64,000 nt of DNA from Pseudomonadota bacterium (GCA_020161065.1 JAIUPH010000007.1:372001-436000), one strand, 5' to 3'. Counted from the stretch's first letter, positions 1 to 9,690 are shown. Notes: generated by a model not told the origin, from the sequence alone. Numbers and translations: made by a program.

Positions 1-151
1 GCCAGAGGCGCTTGATGCCTCGTTCGGAATGGGCAGCGGGCCAGACGATCGGGATCGGAACTACTGGCGGGACGGGGGCCACCCTCCGTTCATGCGTCCC
101 ACTCGTTCCGAGCCCGATCGCCATATGCTTGATCCAGACAGAGTCGATTGA

Positions 152-2920
152 CTAGCGCTTCTTCTTGAGCAGGTCGCCTGCGGCCTTGCGCGCTTCATCG
201 AGTGTCGAGCCCGCATCGGCAGCGACTTGCCGGCCCGTCTGCAGGAGGAGCGACTTCTCGGTCGAAAGCGTCCCATCTGCGCTTCGAGATGTGCTGTCCT
301 TTGCATCGAAAATCGCGCGTGCCTCATCCGCGCGGCCGCGTAACTGAGCGCCACCGCGTCGGACGTCGTCGCGGAGATCGCTTTGTTCGGTCGTTGTAGT
401 TCCCGACGGAGGTTCACTTCGAGGAAGCACCCCTGGAACTCGCGGGGCTGCATCGAGTTTGGGATTGAGCTTCGTCGTCGCGCTGTCCTCTTGGAACTCA
501 CGTTGCAGGCGAGAGAACGATTCCGGCACCGCGACCCCATTCGAAAAGACCCGGGTCGGCGGTAACCCCTGTCGCGCAAGTTCGGAGTCCATCAGCGAAA
601 GCGCGGCTGCGCTGTTGCCACCGTAACGTTCGGCGTACCGCATGAACATCTCGAGGTTGTATGGGTCTTGCGCGATGTCGATCGACAACACTTCGCCTCG
701 CTCGCGCGCGGATGAGAGACGTTCTGCGAGAGCGCTCCGCTCGCCATAGGACGCCTCGGCACGCTCTGTTCTCGAGGACGTGTTCGCAAGCCTCGAAGCA
801 AGCTCTCGGGACTCTCGCGAGTCAGCCGCGATCAATGCGACAGTTGATGCGTCTCGCGAAACCCGGTCCCCAAACTGCTTGAACTCTGCGATCTGCTCGT
901 TGCTCATCGCTCCGAGGACCTTGCGCTGATCCGCCGAAAGGCCTGTCTGATAGCTCTTGCCGGCGTTCCCCTGGACCGACGCTCCGGCAACAGGCGTGCT
1001 CAGGCCAAGGTGGGCCGAGGCGCCGAAGGCGATGCTGGCCACCTGCGCCTGGGTCAAGCCCGTGCTGTCGGCCACAGTCTTCGTTATCTGGTCCAGCCGA
1101 GTCAGCGTCTCGCCCAGTTGCTCGAAGCTGCTCGTCGACGTGCCCGACGAACTGCGCGAGGACTTGAGTTTTGCCAGCCCCTTGGTGAAGGCCTCGGTCA
1201 GGACGGCGGACCGTTCGTTGCTCGCGGACACCATCTCGCCCCGCGCTGCGTCGGCCTGCCGGCTGGCCTCGGTCACGTCCTGCTCGCTGACCCGCATCGA
1301 CACCACGCGCGAGGCGAAGCCCTGGTTGCGCAGCAGGTTCGCGGCCGTGCGTCCGGTGAGCGCGCTCGACGTGAAGGTGTTGCCGCTGAGATCGCTCTGC
1401 CACGAACTCATGAACGCCGAAGTGCGGTTCGGTGCTAACTGCAGTTGATCCATCGCGACGTTGCCCATCGACACGTTGCCGACGGCGGCTCCCGCCGTGC
1501 TGCCGGCCAGCATGCCCTGCAGCCCGGACAAGCCGCCGACGAGTGCGGTGCCGAAGTTCTCCATGCGCTTGAGCGCGGCCCACGCGATGAAGGGGATGCT
1601 GATGGCCAGGTAGCCGACCACCGCTTCGCCGGAGATCGCACGCGAGTAGATCGTCGATGCGGTCTGAAGCGCGAGGGCCTTGGTGCCCGTGCCCAGGTCC
1701 GACGCGGCGGCCAGGTCGTAGGCGGCGTACACCGAAGCCATGTAGTTGAGCACCGCGTACAACGGCGGCCACAGCTGGATCCAGATCAGGATCGCCGCGT
1801 AGCCTTTGAAGGCAATCATCGACTCGCGTCCGCTGGTCAGCAGCAGCAGCAGCACGAGGAGCGGGAACAGGGCGTAGGTGAGCGCCTCGATTACGTTGCG
1901 GAACACCGGCAGCGACTGTTCGGCGACCTTGCCGTAGTTCATCCAGGTTGCGTTCTGCTGGGCGACCGCCTGTGCCCGGCCGACCGCGAGCACCATCGCC
2001 GCTGGATCGTTCACCTTCTGTCCGATGATGCTGCTGGTGTCGCTGATGGCATTGAGAACGGCGTTCTGCCGGATCAGGTCGGTTGCCGTCGCGGCCGCAT
2101 TCGCGATGCTGTTGCGGATGTAGGCCTGCTGGATCTGGCCGGCGATCGCAGCTGTCGCCGCCGCGCTGGGCAGCGTTGGGTTCAGCTGGAAGGCCAGCCG
2201 CCCCTCGATGCGCGTGACCTGCGCCGGCAGGCGGCCATTCAGGTTGCCGTAGACGTTGGGGCAGGTATCGACCGTCACTGCGGCGCCAGGTCCAGTCACC
2301 GTGCTGAAGCGCGCCGGGTTCGGCGTCGCCATAAGCGCCCACACGTCGTCGGAGGTGGAGAACGTGGCCGGATCGACGGTGCCGTCGATCAGGTCGTACA
2401 TCGTGCAGTTGTGGATGAAATTGATCAGGTCGGTGCGGAAGGTGGGGTCCTGGAAGACGACGTTGCCGGTCTCGCGGATCAGGCGGTTGCCGAACATCAG
2501 GCCGTTGCGTTCGTAGCTCAGCTCCGCCGGCATCGCCCCCGCGCCGGGGATGACCTGGAACGCGGTCTCGAAGAGGCCCGTCAGTGTGTGGCCGATGGTG
2601 CTGGTGATGCTGCCGAGCATGGCCACGCCGAAGGGCACGTTGGCGACGACCTTCACCGCCGAGCCACCGGTCTTGTCCACGATGCCCACCGTCACGCGGG
2701 GCACGATCAGTACCGAGAACACCAGCAGCACGGTCGCGAGCCACTTCCAGCCCTGCAGCTTGTCCGGGGCGAAGGCATAGGCGAGCAGGGCGGCGATGAA
2801 GCCGCAGAAGGCCACCGCCGCGACGGCGGCCGCGTAGTCGCTCGACGCGTGGATGGCGGCCGCGGCATTGAAGATGCCGAACAGGCTGTCCGCGTTCTGG
2901 TAGGCAAAGATCTCCCACAT
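152..2920 (-). CDS. traG: TraG, F-type conjugation mating-pair stabilisation protein
   Basis: A 922-residue inner-membrane protein of F-type conjugation systems. In the family the N-terminal part works in pilus assembly and the C-terminal periplasmic part in mating-pair stabilisation and entry-exclusion recognition. Visible are hydrophobic segments near residues 30-50 and 60-80, another hydrophobic cluster around residues 340-450, and a long hydrophilic, Ser/Glu/Arg-rich C-terminal half. Length is close to F TraG (about 940). It is the last gene of the traH-traG end of the operon, 25 nt after traH. The stretch encoding the C-terminal third (roughly 150-950) has a weaker GC bias at third codon positions than the rest, suggesting exchange of the exclusion-specificity part. 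Family assignment is firm; the exchange is inference. Confidence 0.9.
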   Translation of the reverse strand: MWEIFAYQNADSLFGIFNAAAAIHASSDYAAAVAAVAFCGFIAALLAYAFAPDKLQGWKWLATVLLVFSVLIVPRVTVGIVDKTGGSAVKVVANVPFGVAMLGSITSTIGHTLTGLFETAFQVIPGAGAMPAELSYERNGLMFGNRLIRETGNVVFQDPTFRTDLINFIHNCTMYDLIDGTVDPATFSTSDDVWALMATPNPARFSTVTGPGAAVTVDTCPNVYGNLNGRLPAQVTRIEGRLAFQLNPTLPSAAATAAIAGQIQQAYIRNSIANAAATATDLIRQNAVLNAISDTSSIIGQKVNDPAAMVLAVGRAQAVAQQNATWMNYGKVAEQSLPVFRNVIEALTYALFPLLVLLLLLTSGRESMIAFKGYAAILIWIQLWPPLYAVLNYMASVYAAYDLAAASDLGTGTKALALQTASTIYSRAISGEAVVGYLAISIPFIAWAALKRMENFGTALVGGLSGLQGMLAGSTAGAAVGNVSMGNVAMDQLQLAPNRTSAFMSSWQSDLSGNTFTSSALTGRTAANLLRNQGFASRVVSMRVSEQDVTEASRQADAARGEMVSASNERSAVLTEAFTKGLAKLKSSRSSSGTSTSSFEQLGETLTRLDQITKTVADSTGLTQAQVASIAFGASAHLGLSTPVAGASVQGNAGKSYQTGLSADQRKVLGAMSNEQIAEFKQFGDRVSRDASTVALIAADSRESRELASRLANTSSRTERAEASYGERSALAERLSSARERGEVLSIDIAQDPYNLEMFMRYAERYGGNSAAALSLMDSELARQGLPPTRVFSNGVAVPESFSRLQREFQEDSATTKLNPKLDAAPRVPGVLPRSEPPSGTTTTEQSDLRDDVRRGGAQLRGRADEARAIFDAKDSTSRSADGTLSTEKSLLLQTGRQVAADAGSTLDEARKAAGDLLKKKR

Positions 2921-2945
2921 GGCCGCCTCGAGGAATCGGGGCGGG

Positions 2946-4385
2946 CTATCGCGCCACGTACGCCGCGCGCTGCCCCAGCATGTCCATCACGTGCTGCGGC
3001 ATGCTGGAGCGCAGTTGCCGCTCGAGTTGCTCCAGGTGGCTGGACACGGCGCGGAACGAGCCGACCTTCTGGTACAGCAGGTTCTTCTCCTGCGACAACT
3101 GAAGCAGCATGGCCTGGGCACGCTGGCGCACCTGGTTGGCGAGTTCACGCTGGCTCTGCTGCAGCGTGTAGTCCTTGTCGAGCGCGGCCATGCCCAGCCG
3201 CAGGTTCCGCTCGAGGAAGACATAGGCATAGTCGGCGGCGATCACGTCGCGGTACTGGCCGATCAGGCTGTCGGCCAGCCCCGAGCCGGGAATCGTGGCG
3301 CCGATCGACAGCATCCGGTACACCGGCTCGGTGGTCTGGTTGACGAAGCCCACCTCGGCCGAGTTGTTCGGGATCGCGGTGCGCGTGGCGATCTTGTCGG
3401 CGATCGACCGCATCATCGTTTCGACGCGAGCCGTGAAGGGCGTGTGCGTGTAGCTCGTGTTCAGCGTGACGACGTCGCAGTTCGTGTATTCGTTGCAGCG
3501 CAGCAGGTGCTGGGTGACGTTCGTGCCGGTCGCGGCCGCCTGGCCGTAGAGCAGCTGGCTGATCGAGGTGATTGTCGGCGGCACGGGCTCCGGGTCACGG
3601 TTGGCGCTCTCGGGGTGGAAGATGACTGTGCCGACGATGCTCATGATCAGCTCGCGCTCGGCATCGTCCAGCGCTGTGCCGGTGCGCTGCAGTGCCTTCC
3701 AGGTGAGGTTGCCGACGAAGGGCGCCTTGTTGCGCACATTGGGATCGGAGGAGCTGCGCGCCGAGGCGAGGATGCCCGGCCGGTCGCTGGCACATCGGCG
3801 CCGGGCCGCGTCGCGGTCGCTCTCCAGCCCCATCTCGATGGCCAGGTCGGCGCAGGCCTCCTGCGAGCTGTATCCCGTGGCCTCGGCCGCCGTGCTGACG
3901 ATGGCCTTGGCGGTCTCACAGGAGTTGATGCGCGCGTTGTTGATCCAGGTCTCCAGGCCCTTCGCCCACTTGGTGAGGCCACCCAGCAGCGGCGAGACCG
4001 ACTCCAGCGCGAGTTGGAACGCGATGCCGGGCAGCGCTGCCGTGATGTTGCGCAGCATGTTCTTGAACTCCTCGGCCGAGATGTGCGAGAACGAGCCGCC
4101 GAAGACGTCGATGCCGCCGCAACCGGCCTTGGCGCTGGGGAACTGGATCGCGGCGAGCTGGTAGACCTTGTTCGGCGAGCGCATGAACAGGCTGCCGCCG
4201 GTGTAGGTGTTGAAGGTCTGCCCGCGAAACGCGCCCGGCGCGGTGTAGTTCCCGATCGTGCCCAGGTTGTTGAACATCGTGTTCACCTCGGCGTTGAGGT
4301 CACCGGCTCGTGTGGAGCCGGCGTGCGACGCGATGGCCACGGCGATGAGGGCGGCGCAGGTGCGTTGGGTCGAACGAGTGCGCAT
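2946..4385 (-). CDS. traH: TraH, conjugative pilus assembly protein
   Basis: 479 residues, the usual size for TraH, a periplasmic/outer-membrane-associated F-pilus assembly protein that works with TraF, TraU, TraW and TrbI. A signal peptide covers about residues 1-26. The mature N-terminus has the TraH pattern of a TraA-like asparagine-rich start, then a Gly-rich segment with a Cys-Gly-Gly and 'DVFGGSFSHIS'. The C-terminal third is predicted helical with coiled-coil character. I chose the ATG at 4385 because it begins the signal peptide; the frame stays open further upstream, but that part lies inside traF and is not coding. It follows traF with a 22-nt gap. Confidence 0.9.
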   Translation of the reverse strand: MRTRSTQRTCAALIAVAIASHAGSTRAGDLNAEVNTMFNNLGTIGNYTAPGAFRGQTFNTYTGGSLFMRSPNKVYQLAAIQFPSAKAGCGGIDVFGGSFSHISAEEFKNMLRNITAALPGIAFQLALESVSPLLGGLTKWAKGLETWINNARINSCETAKAIVSTAAEATGYSSQEACADLAIEMGLESDRDAARRRCASDRPGILASARSSSDPNVRNKAPFVGNLTWKALQRTGTALDDAERELIMSIVGTVIFHPESANRDPEPVPPTITSISQLLYGQAAATGTNVTQHLLRCNEYTNCDVVTLNTSYTHTPFTARVETMMRSIADKIATRTAIPNNSAEVGFVNQTTEPVYRMLSIGATIPGSGLADSLIGQYRDVIAADYAYVFLERNLRLGMAALDKDYTLQQSQRELANQVRQRAQAMLLQLSQEKNLLYQKVGSFRAVSSHLEQLERQLRSSMPQHVMDMLGQRAAYVAR

Positions 4386-4407
4386 GACGATCCTCGTGGG
4401 GTTGGGA

Positions 4408-5253
4408 TCAGGGCGTACCGAGTTGCCGCACGGCGCTGGGCACCATGGCCTCGAAAGCGGGCGCCGCGGCGGACGAGATGCGCTCGAGCAGTTGCGACTC
4501 GGACAGCACACCGAAGCCGATGGGCACGATGCGGCCGGTGAAGGGCTGGGCCAGGTAGACCGCGGGCACCTGGGTGACGCGCAGCGCGGCCGCGACGCCG
4601 TTGTCACGGCGCGCGGCCGCGAAGCCCGGCAACGCGCCGCCGTCCAAGCTGACGGCCTCCACGCGGATGCCGTGACGACCCTGAAACGCCTCGAGCGTCG
4701 GCGCGAAGGCATGGCAGTAGGGGCAGTCGCCTCGGAAGAAGAACAGCAGCACATGGTCGCGCCCCAGCTCGGCGATCGAGCGCGAGCGGTCGCCGAGTTG
4801 CTGGGCCTCGAAGACTTCCAGTGCCTTGGCGTTGACCGGGCGCCCTTGCAGCGAGGGATCGAGCTCGGGCGTGGTCCAGGCGACCCGCTGTGCCACGTCG
4901 GCGAAGGTCGAGGCCTGGGCGACAACCTTGGACTCGAGCTCCATGTAGCGCCGCACGTTGGCCTCTGTCGGCCGCATGACCGCGATGCCGCGCAGATCCT
5001 CGACTCGTTGGCGCAGTCGTTCGAGTTCCACAAGTTCGGGCTGCCGGGGATCTCGACGTTGAGCACGTGGCCCCGCGGGCTTGGCCGGCACGGATCGAGG
5101 TGGCTCGGCTTCGGTCGCCGGGTCCTCGTAGAAGTGCCATCCGCGCCAGGTGTCGCCCCAGAAGCGGGGCGACTCGTTCCCGGCTTCGCTCGTTGCCGGT
5201 GAAGCACATGCGGCGGCCAGCGCGAGCATCATCAGGCGACGGGGGCCGTGCAT
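4408..5253 (-). CDS. traF: TraF, thioredoxin-fold conjugation protein
   Basis: 281 residues with a short signal peptide and a C-terminal thioredoxin-like domain. TraF of F-type systems is a periplasmic protein needed for pilus assembly. F TraF itself lacks the redox pair, whereas F TrbB has it. This protein has an intact pair, Cys177-Pro-Tyr-Cys180, and a cis-proline-like 'TQVPAVY' further on, so it may do the TrbB job of forming or isomerising disulfides in TraH, TraU and TraN. It lies between a small unknown gene and traH in the conserved traN-traF-traH-traG order. The start at 5253 gives MHGPRRLMMLALAAACA, a plausible signal sequence. Confidence 0.88.
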   Translation of the reverse strand: MHGPRRLMMLALAAACASPATSEAGNESPRFWGDTWRGWHFYEDPATEAEPPRSVPAKPAGPRAQRRDPRQPELVELERLRQRVEDLRGIAVMRPTEANVRRYMELESKVVAQASTFADVAQRVAWTTPELDPSLQGRPVNAKALEVFEAQQLGDRSRSIAELGRDHVLLFFFRGDCPYCHAFAPTLEAFQGRHGIRVEAVSLDGGALPGFAAARRDNGVAAALRVTQVPAVYLAQPFTGRIVPIGFGVLSESQLLERISSAAAPAFEAMVPSAVRQLGTP

Positions 5254-5261
5254 CACGCGCC

Positions 5262-5648
5262 TCAGGACAGTGAGCGCGGCGGCAGGCCGTCGCGGCAGTA
5301 GTTGATGCCGAAGTCGATGGTCCGCCGGCGAGGGCCCGGCACTCCGGGAAGCTGCACACCGTCCTGCCAGAAGCTCACCTTCAGGCGCCGGCAGCCCGGC
5401 TGCGCATAGCGGCGTTCCGTGCTCACGTCGATGTAGACCGGCGAGGTGGCCTTGAACCGCGCCGTGATGGCGTCCGCCATCGGTCCCGACAGCACGCCAT
5501 GTGCACGCCCATCCGGCGCGTCGATGGCAGCCAGCAGCAAGGGGCGTGCGTCGGGCACTGCGAGGCGTTCCTGCGCCGCGGTCACGGAAGAGAAGAAGGC
5601 CATCGCAAGGCCCAGCGGCAATGCCCAAAGGGGGGCTCGGCGGTTCAC
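5262..5648 (-). CDS. Small secreted protein of unknown function in the T4SS operon
   Basis: 128 residues from a GTG that overlaps the traN stop (GTGA), so it is translationally coupled to traN; eight nucleotides separate its stop from the traF start. An N-terminal signal peptide (about residues 1-25, ending VTAAQE) points to export. The mature part has two cysteines (in 'PGCRR' and 'INYCRD'), fitting a periplasmic protein folded by the Dsb-type enzymes encoded nearby. I do not recognise the family. Its position between traN and traF suggests an accessory pilus or outer-membrane complex component. Confidence 0.7.
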   Translation of the reverse strand: MNRRAPLWALPLGLAMAFFSSVTAAQERLAVPDARPLLLAAIDAPDGRAHGVLSGPMADAITARFKATSPVYIDVSTERRYAQPGCRRLKVSFWQDGVQLPGVPGPRRRTIDFGINYCRDGLPPRSLS

Positions 5649-8038
5649 TGGCACCTCCCCTGACCGTAGTAGCAGGTCGGGATGCGCCCGCCACTCTGGC
5701 CCTGAAGAGTGGCCACGTTGGGCAGGGTCGGCACCAGCGAGGCATAGAACTCGCTCAGGTCCATGGCCGCGAAGTCCAGCGACTGCAACTGCGCAACGGT
5801 GAAGCCCGAGCAATCCGGGTTCTGCGCACTACCCCAGCCCTTGCCGACCTGCGTTCGCCCCTGCTCGTTGACGATGCGGGCCAGCATGCTGTTGAAGCAG
5901 CACTTGCGCGTGGTGTGCGTGATGCACGAGACGCAGGAGCCGAAGACCCGGATGCAGGACGAGCAGTAGGTGCCGACGGCGTGGCACAGGCCAGCGCCTT
6001 CCTTCATCGCGAGCTTGCCTTCCTCCTCGTCGCAGGAGGAGGCCGACATCACGACGTAGATGATCACCGCGATGACCAGCGACCAGGGGTCGAAGGCCAC
6101 GACCAGGCTCTGGCCCGAGTACACCGCGACCGATCCCGCCGGCAAAGCCGCGCCGTTGACGGCGACCGTGACGCCGTAGGTGGTGAACGTGCCACTGAAC
6201 CCGCCGCCCATCAGCAGGGCCGACATGCCCTGGTAGATGAACTGGCGGTTCTCCGCATTCATCAGCACGTCGTAGACCAGCCGCGAGCCCGTGCCGAAGA
6301 GACTCTGGTTGGTCATACCGGCGCCGGCGTTGTCAGCGTAGCAGCAATTCCTCAGCAGCCGGTCGCGGCAGCGGTTGTCCTCGCCCTTGAAGACCTGCAT
6401 GCGGTCGGTGTCTAGGTAGACGCCGGCTTCGCGCGCGGCCTCGAGCATCGACATGCTGCGCGCGAAGTCGGGGTCGTTCGCGTGGCTGATGTCGTAGCAG
6501 TTGCCCTGCAGGCAGAAGACGTTCGACGGACAGTTGCTGGCGCTGGTCACTGTTTGCGCCGGCACCGGGCAGCTGTAGCTGTCCTCGTACACCTCGCAGG
6601 CGCCGGTGACGGAGTTGCTGCGCCGGCACACCGAACCAGAGGGCGAGCAGCCGGCGGCGACCAGCGGCCCGCACTGGCTGCCCGGCGCGGTGCCGCTGCA
6701 GTTCATCGTGCTCTCGTACTGCCAGCAGTCGCGGGTCACCGATGCGCCGTCGATCACCTTCGTCGTCGGGCCATCGGTGCACACGGCCGCGGTCTGAACG
6801 GTGCAGCGGCTCCCGTCAGCGACGGCGGGGCACTGGTCGTCCCATCGGTCGGTTTCGGTGAGGGTGGTGCGGGGCCGCGTGTACGACAGGCGCATCGTCG
6901 GGATCGGGCCGTAGGCCGGGTTCGGGTCCCAGCCGAGGACGTTGCGCTCGCTGTCGAGATTCCAGTAGTAGCCGGGCAGGCTGCCCGTCACGTCGTAGCC
7001 GACCAGCGCCGTGGCGCCGCCGGATGGTGCGTAGCAGCGCGTGCCATCGAGCGACGTCGTCGTGCAGCCGCTGTCGCCCTGGCAGACGGTGTCCTGGATC
7101 AGGTCGCCGCTTTGCGTGCCGGCCGGGCAGGCCGCGTAGCGCCTCAGGAAGGGCTCTACGCTGCTGCAGCTGTAGCCGGAATCGCCACCGCCGGTGCAGA
7201 CCTCGGCCCGCTCGGCGGCGATCATGGCCGTCAGGGCGCAGGTGTCGCCGGTGCAGGCTTTGTCGGCAACCCAGACGCCGGTGCGGATCTCCGCGCCGGT
7301 GCTCCAGGAGTAGCTCGTGCCCAGCACCGCGACCATCTGCGGGAACACCACCGGTGTCGTCATGTCGACGTCGAAAAAGGCCAGCGGCGATGCGTCCTGC
7401 GTGACGCGGAAGTGCTGCGCCGTCTCCGGGCGGTCGGGCAGGCACTGCGCGTCCAGGCCGGTGCGGCCCGCGCCGGCGTGGGCGAACCAGTCGCCGGGGG
7501 TGCAGTTGGTGCTGCGCTCGATGCCGACCGTGAGGCTGCGCGTGCAGCGGTAGCTGCCGATGCCTTCGTAACGCAGGCAGCTTCGGGTTTGCGTGCCGGC
7601 GGGGACGGCCGTCGTCGTGGTCGTGCAGCCGCTGTAGTACGACGCTAGGTTCTGCAGCACGCTGGACGGCGCGCGGGCAATGCCATGTGCCGCGGACACC
7701 GACGGGTCACCGGGTCCGATGGCCGGCCGGGGCAGGTTCGCCGAGCCCATCGCGCCGCGCTGCGCCTGGCACACCGGGTCGTTCGGTAGCGTGGCGCAGA
7801 GCGACAGGCGAGCGCTGCCCTGCGACGACAGGTTAGGCTGCCGGTAGTACGCGGATTCGGGCGGTGCGGCGGTGTAGCCCGGCACGACGCTGGTGGCGCT
7901 GGGCGCAGTGACGGTGGCGCGGGCGGCCGGGTTCGCGGCCTGACCGGCTGCGACACCTTCCTCGTGTGGGCCGGCGGGCGCCGTGATCGGAGTCACGGCC
8001 ACGCAGAACGCGGTGAAGCAGGTGATCAGCTTGCGCAT
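5645..8038 (-). CDS. traN: TraN, outer-membrane mating-pair stabilisation protein
   Basis: 797 residues with a signal peptide (residues 1-22) and a very cysteine-rich body, with repeated Cys pairs throughout, as in the TraN adhesin of F-type systems. TraN sits in the outer membrane of the donor and contacts a recipient outer-membrane protein; its many disulfides need DsbC/TraF-type enzymes, both encoded here. F TraN is about 600 residues, so this is a long member. The ATG at 8038 starts MRKLITCFTAFCVAV, a clear signal sequence. It follows trbC with a 4-nt gap and overlaps the next gene by 4 nt. Confidence 0.88.
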   Translation of the reverse strand: MRKLITCFTAFCVAVTPITAPAGPHEEGVAAGQAANPAARATVTAPSATSVVPGYTAAPPESAYYRQPNLSSQGSARLSLCATLPNDPVCQAQRGAMGSANLPRPAIGPGDPSVSAAHGIARAPSSVLQNLASYYSGCTTTTTAVPAGTQTRSCLRYEGIGSYRCTRSLTVGIERSTNCTPGDWFAHAGAGRTGLDAQCLPDRPETAQHFRVTQDASPLAFFDVDMTTPVVFPQMVAVLGTSYSWSTGAEIRTGVWVADKACTGDTCALTAMIAAERAEVCTGGGDSGYSCSSVEPFLRRYAACPAGTQSGDLIQDTVCQGDSGCTTTSLDGTRCYAPSGGATALVGYDVTGSLPGYYWNLDSERNVLGWDPNPAYGPIPTMRLSYTRPRTTLTETDRWDDQCPAVADGSRCTVQTAAVCTDGPTTKVIDGASVTRDCWQYESTMNCSGTAPGSQCGPLVAAGCSPSGSVCRRSNSVTGACEVYEDSYSCPVPAQTVTSASNCPSNVFCLQGNCYDISHANDPDFARSMSMLEAAREAGVYLDTDRMQVFKGEDNRCRDRLLRNCCYADNAGAGMTNQSLFGTGSRLVYDVLMNAENRQFIYQGMSALLMGGGFSGTFTTYGVTVAVNGAALPAGSVAVYSGQSLVVAFDPWSLVIAVIIYVVMSASSCDEEEGKLAMKEGAGLCHAVGTYCSSCIRVFGSCVSCITHTTRKCCFNSMLARIVNEQGRTQVGKGWGSAQNPDCSGFTVAQLQSLDFAAMDLSEFYASLVPTLPNVATLQGQSGGRIPTCYYGQGRCQ

Positions 8039-8042
8039 GGCG

Positions 8043-8681
8043 TCACTCCCGGCGGCCGAGTCGGGCGAGGAAACGGCCGGCGTCCTTCGCGAAGGCCGGC
8101 GCCGAACGCTGGAAGTGCGCCAGCGCGTAGTCGAGGCTGACATCGCCGGCCGCCATGACGTGGTCGTCGGACCTCGCACACAGCTCGCCGCTGCAGGCCA
8201 TCTCCGGTCCGCCAGCCCGGGCGAGCACGAACGACGGCACGCGCTGGATCGCATACCGGTCGAAAGCCCGCGGATCGATCTGCACGGCCACCGTCCGCGT
8301 GCCGATCAGTTGCTGTATCCGTGCCGCGGTGCGTGGCAGCGACCCTTCGGATAGCCCGCGCAGCAACAACTGCGCTCGAGCACGCGCGGCCTGGTCCACA
8401 AGGCGCGACAACGCGTCCTCGGGCATGGAAAGGCTGATAAAGACGATCAGGCGCGGCTCGTCGGCGCCCGGCAGCTTGGGTGACCCTGTCGCGCCCGCGA
8501 ATCCCCGGGCCAGCGCCTCCAGGTCCACCGGCGTTTGCGTGGCTGGCATCGGCAGGGCATCGACCCGCGGCATCACCTTGGCGGGCGGCAGACCGAAGGG
8601 GGCTTGCGCGCGCGCGGCAGTAGCAGCGAGCAGGAGTCCGGCCGCGACTACGGCAAGGCGATGGAGGTCAGTAGCCCACAC
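8043..8681 (-). CDS. trbC: TrbC, type-F pilus assembly protein
   Basis: 212 residues with a signal peptide (residues 1-25, ending in an Ala-Arg-Ala type site). The mature part has the TrbC_Ftype pattern: a beta strand 'RLIVFISLSMP', then 'LLLRGL', 'VAVQIDPRAFDRYAI' and 'VPSFVL', a thioredoxin-like fold without the CxxC pair. The protein is periplasmic and needed for F-pilus assembly. In some F systems a TrbC-like domain is fused to TraW; here the two are separate. Its start overlaps the end of traU by 14 nt. Confidence 0.86.
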   Translation of the reverse strand: MWATDLHRLAVVAAGLLLAATAARAQAPFGLPPAKVMPRVDALPMPATQTPVDLEALARGFAGATGSPKLPGADEPRLIVFISLSMPEDALSRLVDQAARARAQLLLRGLSEGSLPRTAARIQQLIGTRTVAVQIDPRAFDRYAIQRVPSFVLARAGGPEMACSGELCARSDDHVMAAGDVSLDYALAHFQRSAPAFAKDAGRFLARLGRRE

Positions 8682-9690
8682 AGCAGTTCCTCTTGCGGAA
8701 CAACATGAAGGCGAAGTCCTCGCCGCGCACCGGGTACTCCTTGCCGGCGCCCCAGACGATGGTGCTGCGGCCGAAGGGCTGGCAGCAGCGTCCGCCGTCC
8801 TTGGCCGTGTTGGCCACCGGGTAGGTCAGCTGGGTTTTGTAGGCGGTCTTGTCCATCGCCGGCAGGAAGTAGGGACCGCAAAGCCCAGCCTTGCCGTGCC
8901 AGCCCCAGGCCAGCAGTTCGCGGTGCAGCTTCGCGGTCAGTCGCTGGGCGATCAGCGCCGCCGTGCGCACGCCGCCGAGGTGGTAGGGCACGTGCCCATC
9001 GAGCGGGTAGAGGCCGCCCTGGCAGCCCGCACACCAGAACAGTTCGGGCATCCCGAAGCCGGCGGTTGCCGCGACGCAGTCGGCCGCGCATGCCGCCACG
9101 GCCACCGGATTGGCAAACAGCACCGCCTCGGGGTTGAGGATCAGCGTCAGTTCGTCGTCGTTCCACAGCGGGTCGACCTCGGTGAGGTAGGCGAGGTCGA
9201 ACGAGCCGCGCTCCAGGCACGGAAAGTCCGTCACCACCTCCAGCCAGTACAGCACCGGGTTCATGTAGAAGTGGGCCTGGTAGAAGCTGCCGCCGTCCCC
9301 GTCGCCCTCCGGCCGCGTAAAGCGCGCGGCGGTCGGTGCGTCGATGCCGGGGTCCAGATCGACGCCGCCGAGCGACGCGAGACAGAAAGGTTTGCGCACT
9401 GCCTCGACATGGCGAGCCGGCTCCCAGAAGCCGATCGACAGGCCGACGGTCGGGTTCACGCCGCAACTGCAGACGGGGCTCGACGGATTGGGGATGTCTT
9501 CCTGCCCGTCGAGATTGGCCAGCGTGGTGCCGCCCAGAGTGATCGGCAGGATGCAGCTCCAGCAGATGTCGGTGATGGGGTTCGGGAACCGACCGGTGCA
9601 GGTCAGGCTGTCGCCGGCCAAGGCCGGGCCGGCCGCAAGCGCGGCGGCGAGCATCGCGGCCCAGGCGCGCAGGCATCGGCCGAGGCTCAT
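8668..9690 (-). CDS. traU: TraU, conjugation protein
   Basis: 340 residues, typical for TraU, a periplasmic disulfide-rich protein required for DNA transfer. Visible are a signal peptide (residues 1-25), the family start 'CTGRFPNPITDICWSC', 'CSCG' and paired cysteines to the end ('CCVGY'). The ATG at 9690 overlaps the traW stop as ATGA. Its many cysteines make it a probable substrate of the DsbC encoded at 14763-15575. Confidence 0.92.
   Translation of the reverse strand: MSLGRCLRAWAAMLAAALAAGPALAGDSLTCTGRFPNPITDICWSCILPITLGGTTLANLDGQEDIPNPSSPVCSCGVNPTVGLSIGFWEPARHVEAVRKPFCLASLGGVDLDPGIDAPTAARFTRPEGDGDGGSFYQAHFYMNPVLYWLEVVTDFPCLERGSFDLAYLTEVDPLWNDDELTLILNPEAVLFANPVAVAACAADCVAATAGFGMPELFWCAGCQGGLYPLDGHVPYHLGGVRTAALIAQRLTAKLHRELLAWGWHGKAGLCGPYFLPAMDKTAYKTQLTYPVANTAKDGGRCCQPFGRSTIVWGAGKEYPVRGEDFAFMLFRKRNCCVGY

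Noticed and set aside
1..151. Possible gene downstream of traG
   Set aside because: No frame with plausible start and codon use; nothing I can support in these 151 bases.
1445..3343. 632-codon plus-strand open frame opposite traG/traH
   Set aside because: Arg/Gly/His-rich low-complexity translation, antisense to well-supported TraG and TraH; a by-product of high GC.
4386..5207. Apparent fusion of traH with an upstream extension
   Set aside because: The frame is merely open inside traF, which is read in another frame and has the CPYC motif; traH has its own signal peptide at 4385.
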